Shown in pieces: positions 50,576 to 60,123 of a stretch of DNA of 64,000 bases; position 1 is the first letter of the stretch; each line of letters begins with the position of its first letter. The notes under the pieces were generated by a model. It was not told the origin of the DNA and made no database searches. It saw only the letters and a list, made by a program, of their open reading frames with translations. This stretch comes from Tetramitus jugosus (taxonomy: Eukaryota > Heterolobosea > Eutetramitea > Acrasida > Vahlkampfiidae): positions 124,001 to 188,000 of the forward strand of contig OW569375.1 in the NCBI GenBank assembly GCA_937625935.1. The letters are read 5' to 3'. A program made the translations under genes and the position numbers.

Positions 50576-53500
50576 ATGACAAAAAAGAACCATAAGAAGA
50601 AGTCATCCTCACAACAACAACGACCAGTGTCATCATCAACAACTACAAGTACGAGCAGCAGCAGCAGCAGTGATACACCGATTGTTGATGATTCAACAAC
50701 AAGACAACAACAAATCAATCACCATGATGATCAGAGTAGTGATGTGAACAACAATGAGATGATGATTCAACAAGACGACAATAGTCATCATCATAATAGT
50801 GATGTCACTGATGAAAAACAAGTTGTATTAGGAACACAGAGTGATGACAACAAGAGCAGTCAAACTACAACCATTGATTCTTCATCAACGAATGACAGTA
50901 CAACTGACACTAACAACAACAACAACCACAACAACAACACTACTACTAATACTACTACTACTACTAATGATAATCATAGCCACAACAACAACAGCAGCAG
51001 TAGTGATCATGATGAAAATCATCATGCTGGTGGTGATGATGAGGATTTGAAATCAATGACAAATAGTACTGATACTGTTACTGTTACTGTTACTACCGAT
51101 AGTGATGACAACACGGCAACGAACAATGATCATGTTGTAATTCATGGCGATCAGAATGATACTACGACTCCAGTTGTTGAATCCTCTCCATCATCATCAT
51201 CATCATCCTCATTATCAACATTACAAGAATCATCATCATCACAAGCAGAGAATGATGACAATGAAGTTCATAAGAATGACAATACTACTACTACTACTAC
51301 TGCTGATATCAGTGCTGATAATGAACAACAAGAACAACAAATCATCATCTCTCAAATGTTGTCATCATTCATGAATAGAGTATCAAATGATATGGAATCC
51401 AATCTCATTCACAAGGTCAATCAATTGAATCAACAATTGGATCACGTGACTCATCAATACAATCAATTGAAACAATTGAATCAACAACAACAACAACAGA
51501 ACACTGCCAATACTACTACTACTACTACTACTACTACTGCTGATGCTACTGCTGATCATAACACGAATACTACACTAGATGCAGAGACAACAAATACGGA
51601 TAATCATAATCATAATCATAATCATAATACATCATCATCATCATCATCGTCATCATCACATTTATCAGAGTTGGAAAAGCAATTGAATGACAAGACATTG
51701 GAGTTGAATGAACTAAAGACAAAGATGAATGATTGGAAGGACAAGGTGAAGAAAATTACAACAAGGGATGCTCAAAAGATTGAATCATACAAGAAACAGC
51801 TCCAGTCCAGAGAAGAAGAATTGAATCAATTGAAACAACGGTATGAGAGTGAGATGGATGAGTGGAATCGTTCGATCGAAGCATTGAAACAAGAGCAACA
51901 ACAACAGCTAGAGCAAGCACAACAAACGCAACAGCAGCAACAAGAGGCACAACAGCAGACACAACGGGATTCTCTGCAACAATATGAACAACAACATCAA
52001 GCACTGTTACTCAAGATGGAACAGGAGAAGCAGGAATTCATTTCTGCTCACAATACGATGCAATTGATTGAGAAACAAGATGTCATTCAAATTCTCTACT
52101 CTGTTCAACTACCCATGGCATCATTATCATCATTATCATCATCATTATTGGCAAATGATAGGAATCAAGAGAATGGTAACAGTGAAAATGGTGGTACCAA
52201 CAATGCTGATACGAACAATAATAATAGAGATGACAAGAATAAGCATACGAGTGATGATCATCGTTTGAACACATGGTACTATGTTCAATTGAGATCAGCA
52301 AAACCAATGCAATCCAATCTCTCTCATCCATTTATTCTCACAACAAACAATGTGAACACTGTGAATCAAGATGAGCAGAATAAGAGTGATTCATATGACT
52401 ATTATTGTTGGCTATTGAGTGATTACTACAACGAGTTGATGGCAGCGGAGGATGGTGATGATGTGACAACAGAGACTACAACAACAACAATACCACAGAC
52501 ATGCACAAACATTAATCAACTGTTGAGTCAACAAGTGAGTCAAGCAACTCAATTGAGCGAGGAACTAAAGACGTACAAGAACAGGGCTCAAAAGGCACTC
52601 AAGAACAAGATGGATCAATTGCACGAATTGAAGGTTGAGAATGAAAAACAGTTGAATCAATTAAAATTGGACAATGATCAACTCATTCTCAACAATAATC
52701 AATTGAAGTCGTCAATGGACGAGTACAGAGATCAATTGAATCAATTGATTCACATTCAAGACGAGTTTGTGCAGTTGAGTGTAAGGCATGAAGAATTGAA
52801 TCAGCAGTACCAGACTAGCTCTCGCGACTTGAGTCAAACTCAACTCCAATTAAGTCAACAATCATCTCAACACTCGATCGAGCAATCCAAAATGGAACAA
52901 TTGTGTCAATCAAAGATTGAATCATTGAACGAATCAATGAAACAAATAGAGGTGCAATACAAGAAGGAATTACAGGTCAGTCGAGAGAGAACAAGACGAT
53001 TGTTGGACGAGAAGGAAAAGGAGATTGCAAAGTTCCAAATCAAATTACAAAATGTCAAGAGTGAACAGTTGCAACAGTTGCAAATGCGTCAGTTGGAGCA
53101 ATTACAGGAACAACAGGAGATAGAGCGACAAAAGAAGGAACGGGAGGAAAGAGAGCAACTGAAGCTCTCGAAACAACAACAAGAACACCAAGCCACAAGC
53201 AACAGTCAGAGTGTTCAATCCACTCCTGAACAAGAAAGTCACTCAGACGACAAGGATATACTGTCAAGTGTTCTCTCGGACATACTGTCATCGACTACGG
53301 ATGCAACTGCGCAACAGGATGAAGTTGTTCAGTTGGATCCCACGAGTCAAACTCTTAGTATGCATGCTCCATCCTCACCATCGGTATCGTTGCTTGAATC
53401 CTCGACAAGTGCAGTTCTGAACGATTTTGACAAAATGTTTGCATTGGCTCAGATGCAAGCAACAAGAGATGTTGAAATATCAGAGTACAGAAGGAGTATT

Positions 53501-53830
53501 CAATCGTTGCAGAAGCAGATTGAAGATCATGAATTGAGAGAAGAACAGTTGAAATCAATGGAGCAACAACTGCGGTCACAGATTGAACACTTGGAAAAAT
53601 TGTACTCGAATGGATCTGGCCCCAATTTGGAATATTTGAAGAATGTGTTGTGTAAATTCCTGGAGACTGTCAATGATGACAAGAATGAGGCAATGAAGCT
53701 CAAGTTGTTCAATGTCATTGCCACCATTCTCGATTTATCGAATCAAGAGCAACAACAAATTGTACAAAAGTGGAAGGATAAGTCGGACTCCAACGCAGGC
53801 ATCACTCGGTGGAGTTTGTTTGGTAAATAA
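50576..53830 (+). CDS. GRIP-domain golgin
   Basis: 1084 residues from the ATG at 50576 (AGTGAAATGAC). The first 350 residues are Ser/Thr/Asn/Asp-rich and disordered. From about 330 onward there are long coiled coils rich in Gln, Leu and Glu, broken by two low-complexity gaps. The C-terminal about 60 residues are a GRIP domain: PNLEYLKNVLCKFLET with the conserved Tyr, then the KLFNVIATILDLSNQEQQQIV helices. GRIP domains dimerise and bind ARL1-GTP on the trans-Golgi. The protein is a likely membrane tether for endosome-to-Golgi vesicles. The final segment ends WSLFGK. Confidence 0.88.
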   Translation: MTKKNHKKKSSSQQQRPVSSSTTTSTSSSSSSDTPIVDDSTTRQQQINHHDDQSSDVNNNEMMIQQDDNSHHHNSDVTDEKQVVLGTQSDDNKSSQTTTIDSSSTNDSTTDTNNNNNHNNNTTTNTTTTTNDNHSHNNNSSSSDHDENHHAGGDDEDLKSMTNSTDTVTVTVTTDSDDNTATNNDHVVIHGDQNDTTTPVVESSPSSSSSSSLSTLQESSSSQAENDDNEVHKNDNTTTTTTADISADNEQQEQQIIISQMLSSFMNRVSNDMESNLIHKVNQLNQQLDHVTHQYNQLKQLNQQQQQQNTANTTTTTTTTTADATADHNTNTTLDAETTNTDNHNHNHNHNTSSSSSSSSSHLSELEKQLNDKTLELNELKTKMNDWKDKVKKITTRDAQKIESYKKQLQSREEELNQLKQRYESEMDEWNRSIEALKQEQQQQLEQAQQTQQQQQEAQQQTQRDSLQQYEQQHQALLLKMEQEKQEFISAHNTMQLIEKQDVIQILYSVQLPMASLSSLSSSLLANDRNQENGNSENGGTNNADTNNNNRDDKNKHTSDDHRLNTWYYVQLRSAKPMQSNLSHPFILTTNNVNTVNQDEQNKSDSYDYYCWLLSDYYNELMAAEDGDDVTTETTTTTIPQTCTNINQLLSQQVSQATQLSEELKTYKNRAQKALKNKMDQLHELKVENEKQLNQLKLDNDQLILNNNQLKSSMDEYRDQLNQLIHIQDEFVQLSVRHEELNQQYQTSSRDLSQTQLQLSQQSSQHSIEQSKMEQLCQSKIESLNESMKQIEVQYKKELQVSRERTRRLLDEKEKEIAKFQIKLQNVKSEQLQQLQMRQLEQLQEQQEIERQKKEREEREQLKLSKQQQEHQATSNSQSVQSTPEQESHSDDKDILSSVLSDILSSTTDATAQQDEVVQLDPTSQTLSMHAPSSPSVSLLESSTSAVLNDFDKMFALAQMQATRDVEISEYRRSIQSLQKQIEDHELREEQLKSMEQQLRSQIEHLEKLYSNGSGPNLEYLKNVLCKFLETVNDDKNEAMKLKLFNVIATILDLSNQEQQQIVQKWKDKSDSNAGITRWSLFGK

Positions 53831-53970
53831 TCTGACACAGCTATAAAACATGTCTTAAGTTATAGAAGTTGATTCTGTTCGTTAATTCCGTTGCAGCATT
53901 TGTGTGGAAAAACTGATTGGCTCATTCACGAAAAGAAACTCAACGAACGGAGCAACAGTACTTCACAGAA

Positions 53971-54633
53971 ATGAAGAGATCGAGCTACTACACCTCTAAA
54001 GAAGTTGAATACCATAACACACATGATGATTGTTGGGTCTCTCTGCTAGGAAAGGTGTTTGATTTAACAAATCTGATAAAAGAACACATTCATTCACCAT
54101 TAATCGACCCAATAATCAAGTACTCGGGTGAAGATATTAGCCATTGGTTCGATGCCAAAACTGGAGATGTTAGGACACGAATCGACCCCGTCACGAATGA
54201 GGTTGGATACTTTACGCCATTGGGAAGATTTGTTCATGTTCCCTGTCCTCCCTATGAACAACCATTTGGGAATGAGAAGCCAATAGCTTCCAGCTCGAAA
54301 CCATGGTGGAAGGATGACAAGTACGTGATTGGACAGATTTCAAAGAAAACTCGTACAATCAGAATCATTAATACATTGACACATCACGATCACCTACTGG
54401 AAGTGTGCCAAGAGGAAACAATGAATGAGATTCTAGCTCGATACTTGCAGCACAATTCTCATGCAGCATCATACACTTGGAAACGCATGGGTCGAGTGTT
54501 AGACATGGAATTGACACTGGAAGAAAATGGTGTAGAAGATGAAGATGCAGAGTTTGAACAGTTGCTCATACGGGATGATTTCTATTATCCTGCAATCCAC
54601 TTGTACTTTAACGATGACTTGACTGTTGCCTAG
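53971..54633 (+). CDS. CYB5D1: CYB5D1-like cytochrome b5 domain protein (ciliary)
   Basis: 220 residues from the ATG at 53971; an upstream frame lacks ATG. It matches animal CYB5D1 along its whole length: YYTSKEVEYHNTHDDCWVSL, GKVFDLTNLI, EDISHWFDAKTGDVRTRIDP, GRFVHVPCPP, FGNEKPI then KPWWKDD, TRTIRIINTLT, NSHAASYTWK, LDMELTLEENG and LYFNDDLTVA. As in the animal protein, the canonical HPGG heme loop is absent, but HW is kept. CYB5D1 is an axonemal radial-spoke-linked protein needed for ciliary beating, so it implies a flagellate stage. The N-terminus could be longer. Confidence 0.93.
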   Translation: MKRSSYYTSKEVEYHNTHDDCWVSLLGKVFDLTNLIKEHIHSPLIDPIIKYSGEDISHWFDAKTGDVRTRIDPVTNEVGYFTPLGRFVHVPCPPYEQPFGNEKPIASSSKPWWKDDKYVIGQISKKTRTIRIINTLTHHDHLLEVCQEETMNEILARYLQHNSHAASYTWKRMGRVLDMELTLEENGVEDEDAEFEQLLIRDDFYYPAIHLYFNDDLTVA

Positions 54634-54731
54634 AGAGAGAAAATGCTCTTTATTAAATCAAAAATTGAACCGTAGTGGAGAGATCACTCTCGTTCACACA
54701 TACACACATCTATAAACATTAATCTCTACTA

Positions 54732-55949
54732 CTATACAATGATATTATACAGTCTACACTGATCACATTTCATGACAAGAAACCGAGGAGTGTTCAAAAA
54801 TGCTGCTGCTGCTGCTGCTGTGGATGACTGTACCATACTTGATTGACTAGTAGCCGCATTTGTAGTTGTCATAATGCCAGGCATCATACTATCCATGGTA
54901 AAGACTGGTGTACTCTTACAAAAGGAATTCTTGTGTTCCATGTACGATTCAGCAATCTGACTCTGCACATGTCTCATGGGCAATTCTCCATCAAACTAAA
55001 CAGACAGCATTCATGTGTGTGGTGTCAGTATTGTTGTGTCTAGCAATAAAATTAATAATAATAATAATAATAAAAAAACAGAGAAGACAGCAGCTGTTGA
55101 ATGTTGCTTGTTGTACACATGTACCTCGGTTCGAATCCTGAGACCACACTGACAAAACAGAGCGTGTTTTGTTTGACATAAATCATGCTGTTTACACACG
55201 GGGCAACAAATGGATACACACATGTCATCTTTATCATCATCATCATTGTTGTTGTTGTTGTTGTGATTCATATTATTATTGTTATGATGGTGATTGATTG
55301 AGTGAGATTGATTCCTGTTCTTATTGTTGTTCTTGTTATTGTTATTGTTGTTGTTGTGAATGTGAATATTGTTCATTGACATCATCAATTGTCTCTCAAA
55401 TTGTTCATTTCGTTCATATTCATCCATGAGACTGGACATTTCATCTTCTTCAATTGTTGAATCATCATGATGATGATGATGATGATTGTGATTGTGATTG
55501 TGATGATGGTTGAGAAGAAGATGACTCTCTTCATTTCTCATGTATTCATCCATCTCTGATTGCATCTCCAACCAAATGTTCATGTATTCTTCATTTGATA
55601 AATAATAGGAAGAGTGATTGTTGTTGTTGTGACTGTTGTTCGACATGCTTGACAACTCTTGTTGACACTCTTCCAAAATATTTTGTATTTGTTGTTCGAG
55701 GTAAATCTTGTCCATTTCATCTTGTTCTTCTAATGAGAGTTTCACACCTGTTTTACTGTCTCTCATCTGAGAGAGCATGGATTGTCTTTGTTGTCTCACT
55801 CGATCACGACACGATTGTCTCAATCGATCTTTCATATGAGTCATTGCACTACTCTTGAGCAATGGTCGGGTAGTTGCTGTTGTTGGAGCAGTAGTGGTTG
55901 TTGATATTGGCATCATGGATGATGAGGTTGTTCGTGTTGTATTATTCAT
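54732..55949 (-). CDS. RPAIN: RPA-interacting protein-like (RPAIN)
   Basis: Two exons: 55125-55949 and 54732-54995; 362 residues; the intron (129 nt) is GTACAT...TAG. The family N-terminal helix is present (KDRLRQSCRDRVRQQRQSML). The C-terminus is the RPAIN zinc-binding region: CPVCKQHDLC then FCQCGLRI, continuing in exon two with a Cys (NSFCKS) and a last CDQC pair ending YNIIV. Between are Glu-rich coiled coil and large Asn/His runs. RPAIN is an importin adaptor that brings RPA into the nucleus. Only the ATG at 55949 is used; an extension to 56081 would read through the tRNA-Leu gene. Confidence 0.8.
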
Positions 55950-56005
55950 AATTTTTCTTTTCTCTTTTTTTTTGCTTCCACAAATCAATGGAAAATGTAA
56001 AACTA

Positions 56006-56087
56006 TGCATGCGGTGAGATTTGAACTCACGCATCCGGAGATATCCGAACTTGAGTCGGACGCCTTAGACCACTCGGCCACGCATGC
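56006..56087 (-). tRNA. tRNA-Leu (CAA anticodon)
   Basis: The 82-nt class II tRNA has acceptor GCATGCG/CGCATGC, D-arm GCCGAGTGGTCTAAGGC, anticodon arm TCCGA-CTCAAGT-TCGGA (anticodon CAA), long variable arm TATCTCCGGATGC and T-arm GTGAG-TTCAAAT-CTCAC. It decodes TTG, the major Leu codon of the highly expressed genes here. There is no intron. The RPAIN start lies 56 bp downstream of its 3' end; retroelement-like copies start about 30 bp upstream of its 5' end. Confidence 0.96.
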
Positions 56088-56116
56088 TTCATATTGTTCT
56101 TATTCTGCTGATTGTA

Positions 56117-56393
56117 GGCCCCGCGAGCGCGGGTTACAGGGAACGGAGGATGACCAGAAGGATGTGTTGATGAAGGAGCTGGTTGTGCACGGTCGCAAGA
56201 AGAGGGAAACAAAAGTTAAAAGGCTGGTGAATGCAATGAAGAGGTCTTGCATCAAACGGTTACACAAAGTCTGGAGAGACTCAGTAGCGAAGAGATGTGA
56301 ACAATAGCTCAGAACCTGCGGTTCTGAGCGACAACACGTCTCACTGTAGTGTATAGAATAAAGGGGCAACAAATGTTGTATGGAAAAAAAAAA
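56117..56393 (+). mobile_element. Retroelement-like copy A with poly-A tail
   Basis: The copy starts with the 16-nt GC-rich GGCCCCGCGAGCGCGG, itself a palindromic CCGCG-AG-CGCGG hairpin. An open frame with basic residues (KELVVHGRKKRETKVKRLVN) ends at TAG 56305-56307. A perfect 10-bp stem-loop GCTCAGAACC-TGC-GGTTCTGAGC (56307-56329) follows, then TGTAGTGT, AATAAA, GCAAC..GTTGTATGG and a poly-A run (56384-56393). Stem-loop plus TGTAGTGT is shared with the relic at 33.9 kb. It resembles the 3' end of a non-LTR element, inserted upstream of tRNA-Leu. Confidence 0.55.
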
Positions 56394-56853
56394 GGCCCCG
56401 CGAGCGCGGCCGAATCTGGCTTACACGGGAAACTTGCAGATAGAGGAAACATCCACAATCGATACTCGATCAAGAGAGGACAGGGAGAGTAGACGCGTGA
56501 GAACTTTGGTGGTTGCAGCGAGTAGCGAACAACAGTGGAGTCGACTTCGGTTTCATGAAGAGATAGTTTTAGCGACATCTGGTTTGACTGAGGGAAGGCA
56601 AATTGTGCGAAGACCAATCAAGAAAGCCAGCAAAGAATACCTTCAAGGAATGATGGGCATCGAGGTTGCTCATAACAGAGGATGAAGAGGTCAGTAGCCG
56701 CCAAGAAAAACAAAACTTTCGTCAACCAAAGAGAAACAGAAGCAATGACGCTCTACGAGGCTCACTGGGACATAATGTACAGATAACCTGTGAGTGTTGG
56801 CCAATGTAAACGAAAGACAATAAAAAGAGCAACTGCAGGTTGTATGAAAAAAA
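56394..56853 (+). mobile_element. Retroelement-like copy B, head-to-tail with copy A
   Basis: The copy begins with the identical 16-nt GGCCCCGCGAGCGCGG directly after the poly-A of copy A. It ends AATAAAAAGAGCAACTGCAG then GTTGTATG and a run of seven A. The middle differs from copy A: an open frame to TGA 56683-56685 carries an Arg/Glu-rich sequence, and a short copy-A-like TTACA-CGGGAA segment follows the leader. So both ends are shared but bodies differ. Whether it is autonomous is unknown; no reverse transcriptase is encoded. Confidence 0.55.
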
Positions 56854-57102
56854 GTTTACAACGGTTCGGGGCCACTGGAGCTCAAGAAAGCGAGAACTTA
56901 CATGAACAGGATGAAAAGGACCTTTCCATTCTCCTTCACCCTCCACAAACGTCCTCCTATTCTTCTCCTTCAATGAAGAAAATAAACAATGAAGCTCTAC
57001 GAGCGTCATTGTTAGAAATGAAAAGTAATGAGATAACGAGCCATAGCAAAATTGATTCAACGATTGAAAAAGAGTTTTACTGGCGAATGTTGAGAAGTTC
57101 CA
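56854..57102. other. Gap between copy B and the SNARE gene
   Basis: A plus-strand frame continues across this stretch from 56790 to 57161 with ordinary codon use (INNEALRASLLEMKSNEITS in the middle). It starts inside copy B without family similarity and overlaps the SNARE 3' end, so it is not called as a gene. It may be an older element fragment. Confidence 0.3.
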
Positions 57103-57924
57103 CTAGAAACTCAAAGGAACTGAGTTTTCGAACAATAATGATACCATCATTTCCAACATAGAATTCGTAGTTATGTTGTTCTTCTTCTTGGCAAACTTGC
57201 ATGACTTGCAGTACCTGTTTATGAGACCCCAGGCAATAAGACCAACAATTCCGAGTGCTATAAGAGCAACAAATAGCATTATGACTCTCTCAGTAGCAAG
57301 TTTCCTCATTAGAGATTTCAGTTCTCTACCTCCTCTAGTAATCGCTGATCCTAATTCATCCATCTTTGCATCTATTCTTGTAATTTGTTCTCCTTGAATC
57401 TTAAGCATCTCCATGGATTCTTCAGCCAGAGCTTGAGACTCGTCAGCTTTATTAATCATCCTCTCCATGATGGCAATACTAGCTTCCTGTGTTTGGAAAA
57501 TCTCCTTGAACAATTCCTCTCCCAAATCCTTATCCTCCCCTCTCTTTTCTTTCTTCCTTTTGTAGCCTACGTCACCTTCATCATCGCTACCATTCTTACC
57601 CTTCTTTTTTTCCTTCTTGTCTCCCAACAATTCCTGCCTATCACTCTGCTCCTTTGCCATTTCCAACTTTGTCTCCAAGTCCTTGATCTGTTCTTTTCTT
57701 CTCCTTCTCGCATTGTCGAGTTTCTCTTTAACAGACTTATCTTCAGAGTTCTTTCCAGCTCTTCTCATAGCCTTCAGAATCTTTTCAGCTTTGGTAATCT
57801 TCTCTCTGATATCACCGCACAATTGCTCCTTTTCCTTTCCCTTCTTCTTCCGGACAGACAAAATCATCTTGGCCATATCTTGTTGCAGTTCATCCAAATC
57901 GGCTTCATAGTAATCTACGTCCAT
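57103..57924 (-). CDS. Qb-type SNARE (Vti1/NPSN-like)
   Basis: 273 residues. The N-terminal helical region (residues 5-110) has the Habc-like pattern of Vti1/NPSN proteins (LDELQQDMAKMILSV, then AEKILKAMRRAGK). A Lys/Glu/Asp-rich linker (100-135) follows. The SNARE motif (about 145-205) contains the zero-layer Gln in MLKIQGEQITRIDAK. The membrane anchor is VIMLFVALIALGIVGLIAWGL. SNAREs of this class drive fusion at Golgi, endosome or cell plate membranes. Odd feature: about 38 residues follow the anchor where most SNAREs stop, and this tail borders the element-derived DNA downstream. The exact subclass is uncertain. Confidence 0.82.
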   Translation of the reverse strand: MDVDYYEADLDELQQDMAKMILSVRKKKGKEKEQLCGDIREKITKAEKILKAMRRAGKNSEDKSVKEKLDNARRRRKEQIKDLETKLEMAKEQSDRQELLGDKKEKKKGKNGSDDEGDVGYKRKKEKRGEDKDLGEELFKEIFQTQEASIAIMERMINKADESQALAEESMEMLKIQGEQITRIDAKMDELGSAITRGGRELKSLMRKLATERVIMLFVALIALGIVGLIAWGLINRYCKSCKFAKKKNNITTNSMLEMMVSLLFENSVPLSF

Positions 57925-57986
57925 TTTTGTTGTTCAATCTGTTATGTACAAGAAAGGTAAGTAGTAGTTCGTTACACCAGAAAGAG

Positions 57987-58328
57987 ATGAGTCGTTTGTG
58001 TTCAGTTGATACTGTTTCGTTAACTGAGTTCTTTGAAAGCTTCTATGGAGAGAAACGGCGCGCCAAGGAGCTAAAATTGTTTGTAGAAGAATCTTCGGAA
58101 AATTGGAGAAGCGTTGTCGTCCCTGTCGCAGTAATCTACACAAACAATAGAGACACGCTTGTGGTTGAATTGAATTGTCACAACTTTACATTGATTTATT
58201 TAAATTGTGGGGAGTTGTTAACCCTCGTGCCAATTCAAGAGAGAAAACTGCAAAAGCAGATACAACCTTCCCTGTGCACTCGATTGACCATCAAAGCAAC
58301 TCTTTCTGTGAGTACCAACACAGGTTGA
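57987..58328 (+). CDS. Small hypothetical protein
   Basis: 113 residues from the ATG at 57987, between the SNARE start (62 bp away, divergent) and the eRF1 3' end (convergent). Balanced amino-acid use and a predicted strand/helix mix (LTEFFESFYGEKRRAKELKL; VVVPVAVIYTNNRDTLVVEL) suggest a folded protein. No domain, signal peptide or span is recognised. Confidence 0.45.
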   Translation: MSRLCSVDTVSLTEFFESFYGEKRRAKELKLFVEESSENWRSVVVPVAVIYTNNRDTLVVELNCHNFTLIYLNCGELLTLVPIQERKLQKQIQPSLCTRLTIKATLSVSTNTG

Positions 58329-58403
58329 CCATAAGTTTGCAGAACAGCGCTCATTATGACATAAAAGATCCATCTTCCCAATCGCAGTTTGGGAATCGTT
58401 GAA

Positions 58404-59732
58404 TCAAATAAAGTCTTCCAAATCAGAGTCGTCACCCTCAAAGTCCTTGTAAGCATTAATGTCTTCAAAGTTGACACGATATCTCAAGATGCCACCAATA
58501 CCACCGAATCCCTTGACAAACTGAGATCCTTCCTGAGATCTGTTACTCACAATTTCCAATGAACATCCAAACTTTTTAAAGTTGTTTGCCAACCATTCCA
58601 ACAATGCCAATGACTCGTATTCATATTGAGTACCGGTGGCAGGATCGTGAAAGTTCTTTGGATCCTTCTCCTGTTCAGGAGTCAACAAAACAACAGACTC
58701 TTCACCAGTGTTCGGGTTCTTCATCTGATATCTGGTCATGTCCAAATTTTCCCAGACCAAAATAGTCTCGACAGCACCCATCTCAATCGCCTTCATCGTA
58801 TCTTCGATACCAAACACATACTTTCCAGAGTCTTGAGCAATCTCGGAGAAGAAACTCTCAATTGCCTTCTTTTCTCTCAAAAACTTGACATTGGACAGTG
58901 CTTCCTGAGAGAGTTCAATGGCTTGATTGAAACCAGATTCACCACCATAGGCCACATCGACCACCTTGACAATAATGGCCTGAAGTCTCTGATCAAACAT
59001 GTCAGATGAACTCAACTCAGTCTTGAAATCAGCAGAACCAGCCAAGATCAAACCAGACACGTTTGGTCTATCATTGGAGACAAAGAATTGAGTGGCCAAC
59101 TCTGCCACCTTTCTCAAGTAATTGTGACGCTTTTCGAGACGCAAACGAGCAAAACGAAGAGCAGATTGACCACCACGACCATGCTTCTTTGGCAATTCAA
59201 CTGTAATTTTGTGCAAAATTTCACGAGTGTTACCAGTCAATGTACCATACAGTGCACCACTACCATCCATGACAATAAAACCAAACTTTTCATCACTCTC
59301 CAACAAATCACTCAATGGACCAGTGTGGAACTTGTTGTCGCACAAGTAGAGAGAAGTGTTGATTGGCTTGAATGGCTCAAAATCAATAGTCACCTTCTTT
59401 TCCTTTCCTTCATCAGTGAGAATGGTTCCACAGTACACAACGAGACCATTGTCTGGAACTTTGGTGTAGAGTTTGAGACGTTGTTGAGTCGATGTGATGG
59501 CATCGAGAACAGAGAGACGATTGACACGGGATTTAATGTTGGAAGCAGTTCCATATTCTTCAGCCAACATTTTTGTGATACGTGAGACTTGATCCTTTGG
59601 TGGAATAATGAGAGAAATCATGCTCGTGCCGTTACCTCTGGCCGCTTGCAGATTTTTGATCAATTTTTTGACCTTCCACTGTTCAATTGCCTTGTCTTCT
59701 TCTGTTTGTGCTTGTTGACCGGAAGAGCTCAT
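58404..59732 (-). CDS. eRF1: Eukaryotic peptide chain release factor 1
   Basis: 442 residues, typical length. It has the stop-codon reading NIKS motif (residues 65-68) with the YLCDNKF box (129-135), and the peptidyl-hydrolysis GGQ motif (187-189) in [12 protein letters not shown]. The C-terminal eRF3-binding domain and an acidic tail ([10 protein letters not shown]) are intact. eRF1 terminates translation at all three stops with eRF3; the intact NIKS and YxCxxxF motifs fit the standard code used in this window. Codon bias is strong, as in the myosin gene. Confidence 0.98.
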   Translation of the reverse strand: MSSSGQQAQTEEDKAIEQWKVKKLIKNLQAARGNGTSMISLIIPPKDQVSRITKMLAEEYGTASNIKSRVNRLSVLDAITSTQQRLKLYTKVPDNGLVVYCGTILTDEGKEKKVTIDFEPFKPINTSLYLCDNKFHTGPLSDLLESDEKFGFIVMDGSGALYGTLTGNTREILHKITVELPKKHGRGGQSALRFARLRLEKRHNYLRKVAELATQFFVSNDRPNVSGLILAGSADFKTELSSSDMFDQRLQAIIVKVVDVAYGGESGFNQAIELSQEALSNVKFLREKKAIESFFSEIAQDSGKYVFGIEDTMKAIEMGAVETILVWENLDMTRYQMKNPNTGEESVVLLTPEQEKDPKNFHDPATGTQYEYESLALLEWLANNFKKFGCSLEIVSNRSQEGSQFVKGFGGIGGILRYRVNFEDINAYKDFEGDDSDLEDFI

Positions 59733-60123
59733 TGTTGTATTTGTTGTTGTGTGAATGTGAGTTGTTGTTGGGTTTTTTTTGTTGTTGTTGTTGGTGTGAA
59801 TGTGTGAGCTTTTTTCCTCTCGCTGCAGTCGTCGTGATGTGTGTGGGAGAAACTCTGTTCGTTCTGTCGCTGAATCAATTCATCGCGATTGATAGGAGAA
59901 ACACGGGTGGGTGAAATCAGAGAGTCAACCCAGATTCAACATTGTGATTGAAAGTCGTCTTGTGTGCTCTCGGTAAAGAGTTTGCGCAAGAAGAATTTGT
60001 CGGTTGTATTGGAATCTTGCTTGTATCATTCTCTATTAATAAAGAACGAGTTATTTATGATATTGGCAAGGTATCGTTGAGTGATCTGACTCATCTTTCT
60101 GATTGTGCTTTTTGTTGTTTCGA
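59733..60123. promoter_or_regulatory. Divergent promoter region of eRF1 and the four-TM gene
   Basis: This 391-bp gap between divergent starts has GTTGTTG-rich sequence near eRF1 (its leader, CAACAAC on the minus strand). No coding frame or RNA gene was seen. Confidence 0.4.

Noticed and set aside
55950-56081. 44-codon N-terminal extension of RPAIN
   Set aside because: It reads directly through the tRNA-Leu gene; the family block starts after the ATG at 55949.
56790-57161. 123-codon plus-strand frame overlapping copy B and the SNARE end
   Set aside because: It begins inside the tail and poly-A of copy B and runs antisense into the SNARE gene; no family similarity.
58404-59732. Possible stop-codon reassignment
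   Set aside because: eRF1 has intact NIKS and YxCxxxF motifs, and conserved genes here end at TAA, TAG or TGA at the expected positions.
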